Origin: Clostridium sp. AM34-11AC
GTDB lineage: Bacteria > Bacillota > Clostridia > Lachnospirales > Lachnospiraceae
Direction: 5' to 3'
Length of the DNA: 64,000 nucleotides
Assembly (NCBI RefSeq): GCF_003435375.1
Contig: NZ_QWGL01000011.1
Location: forward strand, 1 to 64,000
Shown here piece after piece: positions 26,640 to 35,063 of this stretch. Each line of letters starts with the position of its first letter. Position 1 is the first letter of the stretch. Below the pieces are notes generated by a model. That model was not told the origin of the DNA. It ran no database searches and saw only the letters and a program-made list of their open reading frames with translations. A program made the position numbers and the translations under genes.

Positions 26640-27542
26640 CTACATGCCTTCAAATTTCCGGATCTCCTCCAGATACTTCTGTCCCAACGGGCTCAGGGCG
26701 ATCCCTTTTCTCTTTAAGTATCCGATGGTCATGACCTCGTCGGACTTTAATTTCACCGCCCAGTAATCGGAACCGTTTAAATTATCACAAAGGATTCCAG
26801 AACAGAGGGTATATCCGTTAAGGCCTACCATCAGATTTAACAAGGTCGCCCGGTCATTGGCCTTGATCAGCTGTTTATAGCTGTAAGTGCTCAGCACCTC
26901 CTCCGCAAAATAGAAGGAGTTGTAATTTCCCTGTTCAAAGGAAAGACACGGATACTCCTGAAGCTCCTCGATGGTGATCTCCTTCTGGTTCGCTAACGGA
27001 TGGCCTTTCCAGAGATATACATAGATCCCGCAGTCCATAAGCGGGCAGAATTCCAGGTCGGACTCATCGAAAAGCTTTGTGAGCACTTTCCGGTTGAAAT
27101 CGTTCAGATACAGGATCCCGATCTCACTCCTGAACGTCTTCACATCCTCAATGACCTCATAGGTCTTCTCCTCCCGGACCGCGAACTCGTACTCATCCAT
27201 ACCGAACTGCTTTACCATCTCGATAAACGCGTTTACCGCGAATGTGTAATGCTGCATGGAAACGCCGAATTTCTTCTTCACGTTCTTTTTCTCAATATAT
27301 CTGGATTCCATCAGCTTATACTGTTCCGTTACCTGTCTCGCGTAGCCTAAGAACTCCTGTCCTTCCGGTGTCAGGACAACGCCGCGGTTGCTTCTCTTAA
27401 AAAGCTCTGTCCCGATCTCATTTTCCAGCTCCTTGAGCGCCAACGAAAGGCTGGGCTGGGATATGAAAAGAAGCTTCGCCGCTTCATTCATGGAACCGGT
27501 ATCCGCGATGGTGATCACATACTTTAACTGCGTCAGCGTCAT
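26640..27542 (-). CDS. LysR-family transcriptional regulator
   Basis: A 300-residue LysR regulator. The N-terminal winged helix is canonical (MTLTQLKYVITIADTGSMNE, AAKLLFISQPSLSLALKELE). Residues ~90-290 are the effector-binding domain (EEKTYEVIEDVKTFRSEIGI, SFEQGNYNSFYFAEEVLSTY). It is co-directional with and upstream of the metH pair and divergent from livJ. It could regulate either; the direct repeats before the metH pair and the palindrome in the livJ leader are both candidate sites. The resemblance to CysB/MetR-type sulfur regulators is only an impression. Confidence 0.9.
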   Translation of the reverse strand: MTLTQLKYVITIADTGSMNEAAKLLFISQPSLSLALKELENEIGTELFKRSNRGVVLTPEGQEFLGYARQVTEQYKLMESRYIEKKNVKKKFGVSMQHYTFAVNAFIEMVKQFGMDEYEFAVREEKTYEVIEDVKTFRSEIGILYLNDFNRKVLTKLFDESDLEFCPLMDCGIYVYLWKGHPLANQKEITIEELQEYPCLSFEQGNYNSFYFAEEVLSTYSYKQLIKANDRATLLNLMVGLNGYTLCSGILCDNLNGSDYWAVKLKSDEVMTIGYLKRKGIALSPLGQKYLEEIRKFEGM

Positions 27543-27735
27543 AACACGTCTCCTTTCGGGTGGATCCGGGCCTGTTGTTTTCCCTTCCCGGCTCCTGATA
27601 TGTCAAATTTTATCCACTGTGAGTCATTTTGTCAATCCGAACCGCCATTCCGCAAAGGCACACCAGCTCTGGTCGTTGCGGTCCATGCGCTGCTGGGCCA
27701 AACTGCAACATTTTTTTGTTAAAAAATTAATTTGC

Positions 27736-27764
27736 TTGACATTCTGAAACAAACTCCCTATAAT
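27736..27764 (+). promoter_or_regulatory. promoter of the liv-type transporter
   Basis: TTGACA (27736-27741), a 17-bp spacer and TATAAT (27759-27764): full consensus, about 85 bp upstream of the livJ start. Confidence 0.85.
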
Positions 27765-27813
27765 TCAAAATAATCTTTAACCGCTTCACTGCAACTCAAC
27801 AGAGCGTTGAACG

Positions 27814-27827
27814 GTTATCATGATAAC
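27814..27827. promoter_or_regulatory. 14-bp perfect palindrome in the livJ leader
   Basis: GTTATCATGATAAC is fully palindromic. It lies about 44 bp after the predicted start of transcription and 23 bp before the livJ ATG, a suitable place for a repressor acting as a roadblock. No ligand can be assigned. Confidence 0.5.
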
Positions 27828-27850
27828 AAGTTCCAGAGGAGGAATCAATT

Positions 27851-29068
27851 ATGAAAAAAAGAGTTTTAAGTTTAAGCCTTGCACTTGCAATGGCTGCTTC
27901 TTTAACTGCCTGCGGAAGCTCATCTTCCACAACCGAGACAACTGCCGTTGCAGCAGCTGACGCGACAACAGCCGCTGCTGGCGCTTCCAGCGAAGCATCT
28001 TCCGACAAAGTATTCAAGATCGGCGGTATCGGCCCGGTCACAGGCGCGGCTGCTGTATATGGTCTCGCAGTTAAGAACGGCGCACAGATCGCTGTTGATG
28101 AGATCAACGCTGACGGCGGTATCAACGGATACCAGATCGAGTTTAATTTCCAGGATGACGAGCACGACTCCGAGAAATCCGTCAATGCCTACAACACATT
28201 AAAAGACTGGGGCATGCAGGTTCTCATGGGAACTGTAACCTCCGCTCCGTGTGTAGCTGTTGCAGATAAGACGAATGCTGACAATATGTTCCAGATCACA
28301 CCGTCCGGCTCTTCTGTTGAGTGTGCGCAGAACCCGAACGTGTTCCGTGTATGCTTCTCAGATCCGGATCAGGGTGCTGCATCCGCAACTTACATTGCTG
28401 AGAACAAGCTTGCGGAAAAGATCGCAGTGATCTACGACAGCTCCGATGTATACTCCAGCGGTATCTACGAGAAATTCGCTGCTGAGGCTGCAAACCAGGG
28501 TCTTGAGATCGTGGACGCCGAGGCATTCACAGCAGATTCCAACAAGGACTTCTCCACACAGCTCCAGAAGGCAAAGGACGCAGGCGCTGACCTCGTATTC
28601 CTTCCGATCTACTACACAGAGGCATCCCTGATCCTCAAGCAGGCTGACACCATGGGCTACGCTCCGAAATTCTTCGGCTGCGACGGTATGGACGGTATCC
28701 TTCAGGTTGAGAACTTTGATACAAAGCTTGCTGAAGGTTTAATGCTCTTAACTCCGTTTGCTGCTGACGCCCAGGATGAGCTTACCCAGAAATTTGTAAC
28801 TTCTTACAAAGAGAACTATGGCGAGACTCCGATCCAGTTCGCTGCTGACGCATATGACGCGATCTACGCGATCAAAGCTGCCATGGAAGAGGCTGACATC
28901 ACACCGGAGACATCTGTAAGCGATACCTGCGATAAGATGAAAGAGGCTATGTTAAAGATCAAAGTCAATGGTCTTACCGGTGAAGACATGACGTGGACAG
29001 AGGATGGCGAACCGCACAAGGCACCGAAGGCTGTCAAAGTCGTAGACGGCGCATATCAGGCGATGTAA
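27851..29068 (+). CDS. livJ: branched-chain amino-acid type ABC transporter substrate-binding lipoprotein
   Basis: A 405-residue lipoprotein: signal peptide and lipobox LTACGSSS, an Ala/Thr-rich linker, then a type I periplasmic-binding fold (FKIGGIGPVTGAAAVYGLAV, NGAQIAVDEINADGGINGYQ, YDSSDVYSSGIYEKFAAEAA). The protein captures a small hydrophobic or polar amino acid outside the membrane; LivJ-type proteins vary in ligand, so Leu/Ile/Val is an inference from family. Ribosome site AGAGGAGGAATCAATT. It is followed by a strong hairpin before the permease genes. Confidence 0.9.
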   Translation: MKKRVLSLSLALAMAASLTACGSSSSTTETTAVAAADATTAAAGASSEASSDKVFKIGGIGPVTGAAAVYGLAVKNGAQIAVDEINADGGINGYQIEFNFQDDEHDSEKSVNAYNTLKDWGMQVLMGTVTSAPCVAVADKTNADNMFQITPSGSSVECAQNPNVFRVCFSDPDQGAASATYIAENKLAEKIAVIYDSSDVYSSGIYEKFAAEAANQGLEIVDAEAFTADSNKDFSTQLQKAKDAGADLVFLPIYYTEASLILKQADTMGYAPKFFGCDGMDGILQVENFDTKLAEGLMLLTPFAADAQDELTQKFVTSYKENYGETPIQFAADAYDAIYAIKAAMEEADITPETSVSDTCDKMKEAMLKIKVNGLTGEDMTWTEDGEPHKAPKAVKVVDGAYQAM

Positions 29069-29095
29069 TCGATCATTTAAGAATGGCATCATGTT

Positions 29096-29124
29096 AAGAG
29101 GATTGTCGCTTCGGCAATCCTCTT
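29096..29124 (+). terminator. intrinsic terminator between livJ and livH
   Basis: AAGAGGATTG (29096-29105) pairs with CAATCCTCTT (29115-29124), loop of 9 nt, followed by GTTTCTTTC. The run is not pure T, so partial read-through should yield an excess of binding protein over membrane subunits. Confidence 0.75.
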
Positions 29125-29216
29125 GTTTCTTTCACGGCCCTGCGTTGTGATGTTTCCAGACCGTTCCCCGAAAAACTGGCCCACAGCCAATGAAAACATA
29201 CCGAGGTGTAAAATTT

Positions 29217-30101
29217 ATGACGGGTTTTATCAACTACTTAATCAATGGAATCAGCCTTGGCAGTGTCTACGCGATCATCGCGCTTGGATACACCATGGTC
29301 TATGGAATCGCGAAAATGTTAAACTTCGCCCATGGCGATATCATCATGGTCGGAAGCTACGTGGTCTTTATCACGACACACAGTATGGGAATGCCGGTCT
29401 TCTTAAGCGTTCTCCTTTCTGTCATCGTGTGTACCGTGCTCGGTATCGTCATTGAGCGTGTCGCCTACAAACCGCTGCGTGACGCTTCTCCGCTGTCCGT
29501 CCTGATCACGGCTATCGGCGTCAGCTACTTATTACAGAACATCGCTCTCCTCTTATTCGGAGCCGACACAAAGTCCTTTACCTCTGTCGTAACGATCCCG
29601 GCTCTGAAGTTCGCGGACGGTGCCATCACAGTGACCGGTGAGACTCTCGTGACGATCGTTTCCTGTATCGTGATCATGATCGGACTTACCACCTTTATCA
29701 ACAGGACGAAGGCCGGCCAGGCCATGCTCGCCGTATCGGAAGACCGCGGTGCCGCCACCCTGATGGGGGTAAACGTAAACGGAACCATCGCGCTCACATT
29801 TGCGATCGGCTCCGCCCTCGCTGCCGTGGCCGGTGTTTTACTCTGCTCCGCCTATCCGTCCCTGACTCCTTACACAGGATCCATGCCCGGCATCAAAGCC
29901 TTCGTGGCAGCCGTATTCGGCGGAATCGGTTCCATCCCCGGCGCGTTGATCGGCGGAATCCTTCTGGGAATCATTGAGATCCTGTCAAAAGCATATATTT
30001 CTTCCCAGCTCTCCGACGCGATCGTATTCTCCGTCCTGATCATCGTCCTCTTAGTACGTCCGACCGGAATCCTGGGCAAAAAACTGAACGAGAAAGTGTA
30101 G
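29217..30101 (+). CDS. livH: branched-chain amino-acid ABC transporter permease LivH
   Basis: A 294-residue permease with about eight membrane segments. Family motifs are INGISLGSVYAIIALGYTMV, YGIAKMLNFAHGDIIMVGSY, VAYKPLRDASPLSVLITAIG and GIKAFVAAVFGGIGSIPGAL. I placed the start at the ATG at 29217, after GAGGTGTAAAATTT; an ATG nine codons upstream lacks a ribosome site. It pairs with LivM to form the channel. Confidence 0.93.
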   Translation: MTGFINYLINGISLGSVYAIIALGYTMVYGIAKMLNFAHGDIIMVGSYVVFITTHSMGMPVFLSVLLSVIVCTVLGIVIERVAYKPLRDASPLSVLITAIGVSYLLQNIALLLFGADTKSFTSVVTIPALKFADGAITVTGETLVTIVSCIVIMIGLTTFINRTKAGQAMLAVSEDRGAATLMGVNVNGTIALTFAIGSALAAVAGVLLCSAYPSLTPYTGSMPGIKAFVAAVFGGIGSIPGALIGGILLGIIEILSKAYISSQLSDAIVFSVLIIVLLVRPTGILGKKLNEKV

Positions 30102-30110
30102 GTGATTCCC

Positions 30111-31187
30111 ATGAAAAGTACAGCAAAAAAGAAACTCTTTATCAACAATATGATCACGCTCGGCATGGTCGTTGCTGCCTGGATCATCATGGAAGTGCTC
30201 ATGGGCACCGGACATGTATCCAGCCTTTTAAAGGGACTCCTCGTTCCTTTCTGTATCTACGTGATCATGGCGGTTTCCTTAAACCTGACCGTCGGAATCC
30301 TCGGTGAGCTGAGCCTCGGACATGCAGGATTTATGTGTGTCGGTGCCTTCTCCGGCGCCCTCTTCTCCAAGTGCATGAAGGGCACGATCGATCCAACTGT
30401 AAGCCTTGTGATCGCCATCTTTGTCGGCGCTGCCGTCGCTGCCGTTTTCGGCATTCTGATCGGTATTCCGGTCCTGCGTCTGCGCGGTGACTATCTCGCC
30501 ATCGTGACTCTTGCCTTCGGCGAGATCATCAAGAACCTTGTAAACGCCGTATTCCTCGGACGCGACGCTGACGGTTTCCATATCTCCTTCAAGGACTCCA
30601 TGTCCTTAGGCTTAAAGGACGGCGGCGAAGTCCTCATCAAGGGTCCTCAGGGGATCACAGGAACTCCGCAGGCAGCTACCTTCACGATCGGCATCATTCT
30701 TGTCCTGATCACACTGATCATCGTCATGAACCTTGTAAATTCCAGAACCGGCCGCGCGATCATGTCCATCCGTGACAACCGCATCGCCGCTGAGTCCATC
30801 GGAATCAACATCACAAAATACAAGCTGCTGGCGTTCAGCATCTCCGCTGCTCTGGCAGGCGTTGCAGGCGTTCTCTATGCCCACAACCTTACGACACTTA
30901 CTGCTCTCCCGAAGAACTTCGGCTACAACATGTCCATCATGATCCTTGTATACGTAGTTCTCGGCGGAATCGGAAGCATCCGTGGATCCGTGATCTCAAC
31001 CGTTATCCTCTACCTGCTCCCGGAGCTTTTAAGAGGTTTAAACAACTACCGTATGCTGATTTACGCCATCGTCCTGATCCTCGCGATGCTCTTCAACTCC
31101 GCTCCGCAGTTCATCACGCTCCGCAAGCGGATCTTCGGCGGCTTAAAACCGCAGCATGCTGCCCATTCCGGAAAGGAGGAAGCTTAA
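30111..31187 (+). CDS. livM: branched-chain amino-acid ABC transporter permease LivM
   Basis: A 358-residue permease with about nine to ten membrane segments. LSLGHAGFMCVGAFSGALFS, LRLRGDYLAIVTLAFGEIIK, GRAIMSIRDNRIAAESIGIN and VVLGGIGSIRGSVISTVILY are LivM signatures. The ATG at 30111 follows AGGTGATTCCC, which overlaps the livH stop, so the two are coupled. An in-frame GTG nine bases earlier is the alternative start. Confidence 0.93.
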   Translation: MKSTAKKKLFINNMITLGMVVAAWIIMEVLMGTGHVSSLLKGLLVPFCIYVIMAVSLNLTVGILGELSLGHAGFMCVGAFSGALFSKCMKGTIDPTVSLVIAIFVGAAVAAVFGILIGIPVLRLRGDYLAIVTLAFGEIIKNLVNAVFLGRDADGFHISFKDSMSLGLKDGGEVLIKGPQGITGTPQAATFTIGIILVLITLIIVMNLVNSRTGRAIMSIRDNRIAAESIGINITKYKLLAFSISAALAGVAGVLYAHNLTTLTALPKNFGYNMSIMILVYVVLGGIGSIRGSVISTVILYLLPELLRGLNNYRMLIYAIVLILAMLFNSAPQFITLRKRIFGGLKPQHAAHSGKEEA

Positions 31188-31188
31188 A

Positions 31189-31950
31189 ATGTCAGACATG
31201 TTAAATGTAAAAGGATTAAGCATCTCCTTCGGAGGCTTAAAGGCTGTCAACAATTTTGCCATCAACATTGAAAAAGGCCAGCTCTACGGTCTCATCGGAC
31301 CGAACGGTGCCGGAAAGACCACGATCTTCAACCTTCTGACAGGTGTTTACAAGCCGGATACAGGAACGATCCTCTTAGACGGCCAGAACCTTACAGGAAA
31401 GTCCACTACCGACATCAACAAAGCCGGTATCGCCCGTACGTTCCAGAACATCCGCCTTTTTAAGGACCTCTCCGTTCTCGACAACGTAAAGGCCGGACTC
31501 CACAACCACCACACCTACTCCACTCTTGAGGGAATTCTCCGCCTTCCGCGGTATTACAAGGTGGAAAAAGAGATGGACGAGAAGGCCATGGAACTCTTAA
31601 AGGTATTCGGACTTGACGGAGAATGTGATTTCAAGGCCTCCAACCTTCCTTACGGAAAACAGAGAAAGCTCGAGATCGCCCGCGCCCTTGCGACGAAGCC
31701 GAAGCTTCTTCTTCTCGATGAGCCGGCTGCCGGCATGAACCCCAATGAGACCGCGGAGCTGATGGAGACGATCCGCTTCGTCCGCGACCATTTCGGAATG
31801 ACGATCCTCTTAATCGAGCACGACATGAAGCTCGTCAGCGGTATCTGTGAGCGTCTTACCGTCTTAAACTTTGGTCAGGTCCTCTGCACAGGTCCTACTC
31901 AGGACGTCTTAAGCAATCCGGAAGTTATCAAAGCTTATCTCGGTGAATAG
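31189..31950 (+). CDS. livG: branched-chain amino-acid ABC transporter ATPase LivG
   Basis: A 253-residue ATPase. Walker A is GPNGAGKTT, with the LivG-specific Q-loop and helix GIARTFQNIRLFKDLSVLDN, signature LPYGKQRKLEIARALATKPK (degenerate LSGGQ) and Walker B LLLLDEPAAGMNPNE. The ATG at 31189 starts right after the livM stop, with AAAGGAGGAAGC inside the end of livM. Energises transport together with LivF. Confidence 0.94.
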   Translation: MSDMLNVKGLSISFGGLKAVNNFAINIEKGQLYGLIGPNGAGKTTIFNLLTGVYKPDTGTILLDGQNLTGKSTTDINKAGIARTFQNIRLFKDLSVLDNVKAGLHNHHTYSTLEGILRLPRYYKVEKEMDEKAMELLKVFGLDGECDFKASNLPYGKQRKLEIARALATKPKLLLLDEPAAGMNPNETAELMETIRFVRDHFGMTILLIEHDMKLVSGICERLTVLNFGQVLCTGPTQDVLSNPEVIKAYLGE

Positions 31951-31963
31951 GAGGAGAACAATC

Positions 31964-32674
31964 ATGGCAATGTTAGAAGTAAGAGATCTGGAAGTCTACT
32001 ACGGCGTGATCCAGGCGTTAAAAGGAATCTCCTTCGATGTAAATCAGGGAGAGATCGTCGCTCTGATCGGTGCCAACGGTGCCGGAAAGACGACAACACT
32101 GCACACCGTGACGGGTCTTTTGAGCGCCCGTTCCGGACATATCATGTACGAAGGAACCGACATCACAAAGGTCCCTGGCTACAAGCTCGTCAGCATGGGA
32201 ATCGCCCATGTTCCGGAGGGACGCCGCGTCTTCTCCACCCTCACCGTTCTCCAGAATCTGAAGCTCGGTGCCTACACAAGAAAAGATAAGGCAGAGATGG
32301 ATGCGACGCTCAATATGATCTATCAGCGTTTCCCGCGTTTAAAGGAGCGTGTGAACCAGCCGGCCGGTACTCTCTCCGGCGGTGAGCAGCAGATGCTCGC
32401 CATGGGGCGCGCCCTCATGAGCCATCCGAAGCTCATCGTTCTCGACGAGCCGTCCATGGGGCTGTCTCCGATCTATGTAAATGAAGTCTTCGACATCATC
32501 CAGAGCATCAACCGCGACGGCGTGACGGTTCTCTTAGTCGAGCAGAACGCGAAAAAAGCGCTCTCCATCGCAAATCAGGCGTATGTACTGGAGACCGGTA
32601 AGATCGTTTTGAGCGGCGACGCGAAGCAGCTCATGAATGATGATAAGGTTAAGAAGGCTTATTTGAGTGAATAA
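31964..32674 (+). CDS. livF: branched-chain amino-acid ABC transporter ATPase LivF
   Basis: A 236-residue ATPase: Walker A GANGAGKTT, signature LSGGEQQMLAMGRALMSHPK, Walker B LIVLDEPSMGLSP and switch LVEQNAKKAL (His replaced by Gln-Asn, usual in LivF). The ATG at 31964 follows AGGAGGAGAACAATC. Last gene of the transporter operon, closed by a terminator. Confidence 0.94.
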   Translation: MAMLEVRDLEVYYGVIQALKGISFDVNQGEIVALIGANGAGKTTTLHTVTGLLSARSGHIMYEGTDITKVPGYKLVSMGIAHVPEGRRVFSTLTVLQNLKLGAYTRKDKAEMDATLNMIYQRFPRLKERVNQPAGTLSGGEQQMLAMGRALMSHPKLIVLDEPSMGLSPIYVNEVFDIIQSINRDGVTVLLVEQNAKKALSIANQAYVLETGKIVLSGDAKQLMNDDKVKKAYLSE

Positions 32675-32682
32675 TCAGAAGT

Positions 32683-32718
32683 TACGGTCTGTGCCTGGCA
32701 CGGACCGTATTCTTTTTC
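32683..32718 (+). terminator. intrinsic terminator of the liv operon
   Basis: TACGGTC-GTGCC pairs with GGCAC-GACCGTA (32683-32709), followed by TTCTTTTTCTT. Confidence 0.85.
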
Positions 32719-32844
32719 TTACAAATATGTGAATCCATGAAAATTATGTAACGTTTTGACGGATTTTATGGTATACTCTTAGCAGACAGCACTGAAACTG
32801 TGCAGAAAAAAGAAGAAAAATCATGTACAGGGGAGGAAGATATT

Positions 32845-33447
32845 ATGAGCAAAGTCATTACAGTCAGCCGCGAGCTCGGCAGCGGAGGCCGCGAGGTCGG
32901 TCTTCGTCTCGCAAAAAAACTCGGCATTCCTTTTTACGATAAAGAACTCATCGCCATGGCGGCCGAGGACAGCAATATCTCGGAAGATCTTTTTCATGCG
33001 AACGATGAAGTGATCGCCGGTCAGAAACGGATCAACTACGATGATTATGCCACTGTGGATCCTTTCTCACCTGTATACGAAGTCCCGGTCTCCGACCAGC
33101 TCTTCGTGATCCAGTCGAAGATCATCCAGCGGCTTGCCGCAAACGGTCCCTGCGTGATCATTGGCAGATGCTCCGATGTGATCGTCGAGGACGCTTTCCG
33201 CATCTTTATCTGCTCCAGCTTCAAAAAGCGTGTGGAGCGGATCCAGGGACTTGAGAAGGAGCCGGAGGATCTTAAAAAGCTTGAAAGCCGCATCCGCGCT
33301 GTGGACGCAAAGCGCCGGGATTACTACCAGTATTACAGCGGAAATGAATGGGGCAAACCGAAGAACTATGACCTCTGCTTAAACAGCGGCACGCTCGGGA
33401 TCGAGCGGTGTGTGGAGATCATTGCGAATTCAGTCACTTTGGAATAG
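32845..33447 (+). CDS. cytidylate kinase-like family protein
   Basis: A 200-residue P-loop protein of the Cytidylate_kin2 family. The N-terminal ITVSRELGSGGREVGLRLAK carries a P-loop variant (SGGREVG) and is followed by KLGIPFYDKELI. A later RCSDVI, FICSSFKKRVERI and DAKRRDYYQYYSGNEWGKPK match the nucleotide-kinase lid region. It is not the canonical cmk, which is shorter in its N-terminus and sits near rpsA/ispH. Real substrate unknown. Ribosome site GGGGAGGAAGATATT; an upstream extended -10 (TGGTATACT) is the likely promoter. Monocistronic. Confidence 0.85.
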   Translation: MSKVITVSRELGSGGREVGLRLAKKLGIPFYDKELIAMAAEDSNISEDLFHANDEVIAGQKRINYDDYATVDPFSPVYEVPVSDQLFVIQSKIIQRLAANGPCVIIGRCSDVIVEDAFRIFICSSFKKRVERIQGLEKEPEDLKKLESRIRAVDAKRRDYYQYYSGNEWGKPKNYDLCLNSGTLGIERCVEIIANSVTLE

Positions 33448-33503
33448 CAGGAATTCTCTTTATTGCATAAAAGCGTAAAACTTCAACTTATTGAATTTTT
33501 CTG

Positions 33504-33532
33504 TTGACAAATCCGCCCGACAGCGCTATGAT
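33504..33532 (+). promoter_or_regulatory. promoter of the aroF leader transcript
   Basis: TTGACA (33504-33509), a 17-bp spacer and TATGAT (33527-33532). It lies about 60 bp before the leader-peptide start and about 390 bp before aroF. Confidence 0.85.
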
Positions 33533-33592
33533 AGCTTCAGCAGCCGGAGAGAATGAATCCGGCGGTAATCTTCAGAGAGGAGAACAGCAGAT

Positions 33593-33712
33593 ATGAAGAA
33601 CCAGATGATGAATCTCTTTGCATCCTATTCTTTTTATTATTTTCCGGGCTATTATTACTGCGCGGACTGTTTCTGCTGCAAAAAACAACCCTCTCCGACC
33701 GAAGGTCTTTAG
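33593..33712 (+). CDS. Tyr/Phe-rich leader peptide of the aroF attenuator
   Basis: A 39-codon frame with a good ribosome site (AGAGAGGAGAACAGCAGAT before ATG). Residues 9-22 read FASYSFYYFPGYYY; ten of the 19 residues from 9 to 27 are Tyr or Phe (six Tyr, four Phe). CADCFCC and KK follow. The stop codon (33710-33712) lies in the loop of a CCGAAGG/CCTTCGG hairpin, and a terminator follows before aroF, which makes the first committed enzyme for Tyr/Phe/Trp. This is the layout of ribosome-mediated attenuation (as in E. coli pheL-pheA). The peptide is unlikely to have a function of its own. Confidence 0.8.
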   Translation: MKNQMMNLFASYSFYYFPGYYYCADCFCCKKQPSPTEGL

Positions 33713-33779
33713 ATCCTTCGGAAACGTAAAAGAAAATGCGGAGCCGGTGTTTGCGATTGCAGCAGACACCGGCTTTTTT
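33699..33779 (+). promoter_or_regulatory. attenuator: pause/antiterminator hairpin plus terminator before aroF
   Basis: Hairpin 1: CCGAAGG (33699-33705) with CCTTCGG (33715-33721), enclosing the leader stop codon. Terminator: AGCCGGTGT (33742-33750) with ACACCGGCT (33766-33774), then six T. CCGGGCT inside the Tyr codons (33644-33650) could pair with part of the terminator's 5' arm as an antiterminator, but I cannot rank the competing folds by hand. Another small hairpin, GCCGGA/TCCGGC (33543-33563), precedes the leader peptide. Confidence 0.75.
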
Positions 33780-33923
33780 GTTTCCGGATACCCTCAAACG
33801 TATGCATGAAACAGTTCCTGTTTTTCGGCTACGGTACCAGCCGAATACAGGAATATCCATTTTCCAGAGCGTTTTTATAAAGCAAACCCAACCTAAACCT
33901 GTCATATAAAGGAGAATAGGATT

Positions 33924-34934
33924 ATGATCATTATTTTAAAGAGAAATGCCAACAAAGAGAAAGTAGAGAATTTAAAGACAGAGCTTGTAAATCAGGGATT
34001 TAAGCTCCATCTCTCCGAAGGAACCGAGGCATCCCTCATCGGTCTCATCGGTGACACAAGCCGGATCCATGAAGACTGGTTAAAGGCCAACGACGTCGTT
34101 GAGGATGTCCGCAGGATCCGTGAGCCGTATAAGAAGGCAAACCGCTCCATGCACCCGGACGACACAGTCATCGATGTCTGCGGCAGAAAGATCGGCGGCG
34201 GCAGCTTTCAGGTCATCGCAGGCCCCTGCTCCATCGAGACAAAGGAACAGATCACAGAGGTTGCTGAGGACGTAAAGCGTTCCGGCGCAGCCTTCCTCCG
34301 CGGCGGTGCTTTCAAACCGAGAACTTCCCCGTATGCGTTCCAGGGTCTTCACGAGCAGGGTCTTGACCTTCTCTTAGAGGCAAAGAAAGCCACCGGTCTC
34401 CCGGTAGTCACAGAGATCATGAGCGCGGAGCATCTTCCGCTCTTTGACGACGTTGACATCATACAGGTCGGCGCAAGAAACATGCAGAACTTCGAGCTTT
34501 TGAAGGTCCTTGGAAAGATCGACAAGCCGATCCTCTTAAAACGCGGTCTTGCAAACTCCTTAGACGAGCTTCTGATGAGTGCGGAGTACATCATGGCAGG
34601 CGGAAATGAAAAAGTCATCCTCTGCGAACGCGGCATCCGCACCTTTGAGACTTCCTACAGAAATACGCTGGATATCTCCGCGATCCCGATGTTAAAGAAA
34701 AAGACCCATCTTCCGGTCATCGTCGACCCGAGCCATGCGGCAGGCATCCGCTTCATGGTGGAGCCGCTTGCCATGGCAGCTATCGCAGCCGGAGCCGATG
34801 GTCTCATGATCGAGGTCCACAATAACCCTGAGAAGGCCCTCTGCGACGGTGCCCAGTCCCTGACGCCAGAAATGTTCGACCATCTGATGAAAAAAGTCGA
34901 TAAAGCTGCAGATTTCTTCCACTCTCTCGGTTAA
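33924..34934 (+). CDS. aroF: 3-deoxy-7-phosphoheptulonate synthase (DAHP synthase, type I beta)
   Basis: A 336-residue enzyme condensing phosphoenolpyruvate and erythrose 4-phosphate, the first step of the shikimate pathway. Residues 1-70 are a ferredoxin-like regulatory domain (MIIILKRNANKEKVENLKTE), which in the Thermotoga enzyme mediates Tyr/Phe feedback inhibition. The barrel has AGPCSIETKEQ, RGGAFKPRTSPYAFQG, IQVGARNMQN, LLKRGLANSLDE and IVDPSHAAG. Ribosome site AAAGGAGAATAGGATT. It stands alone behind the attenuator, so control appears to act both on enzyme activity and on transcription. Confidence 0.95.
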   Translation: MIIILKRNANKEKVENLKTELVNQGFKLHLSEGTEASLIGLIGDTSRIHEDWLKANDVVEDVRRIREPYKKANRSMHPDDTVIDVCGRKIGGGSFQVIAGPCSIETKEQITEVAEDVKRSGAAFLRGGAFKPRTSPYAFQGLHEQGLDLLLEAKKATGLPVVTEIMSAEHLPLFDDVDIIQVGARNMQNFELLKVLGKIDKPILLKRGLANSLDELLMSAEYIMAGGNEKVILCERGIRTFETSYRNTLDISAIPMLKKKTHLPVIVDPSHAAGIRFMVEPLAMAAIAAGADGLMIEVHNNPEKALCDGAQSLTPEMFDHLMKKVDKAADFFHSLG

Positions 34935-34989
34935 TCGTTGTTCTTTTCCTGAATATGCAGTATAATATTTAAATCACACCGCAATGAAA

Positions 34990-35024
34990 CGGCAGGTCGG
35001 CGCTGAAAATGCGCCGGCCTGCCG
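34990..35024 (+). promoter_or_regulatory. 14-bp GC-rich hairpin in the cupin-gene leader
   Basis: 34990-35003 pairs with 35011-35024 (one G-U), loop of 7 nt. No T-run follows, so it is not a plain terminator for aroF. A TATAAT (about 34961-34966) lies just upstream, placing the hairpin at the 5' end of the cupin mRNA, about 40 nt before the start codon. Confidence 0.6.
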
Positions 35025-35063
35025 GACGGTTGCAGACTATTAAGATTCATGGAGGTTCACACG

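Noticed and set aside
26429..26640. SAM or cobalamin riboswitch upstream of metH
   Set aside because: The predicted leader is only about 15-20 nt after the -10, too short for either, and no B12-box or S-box motifs are seen.
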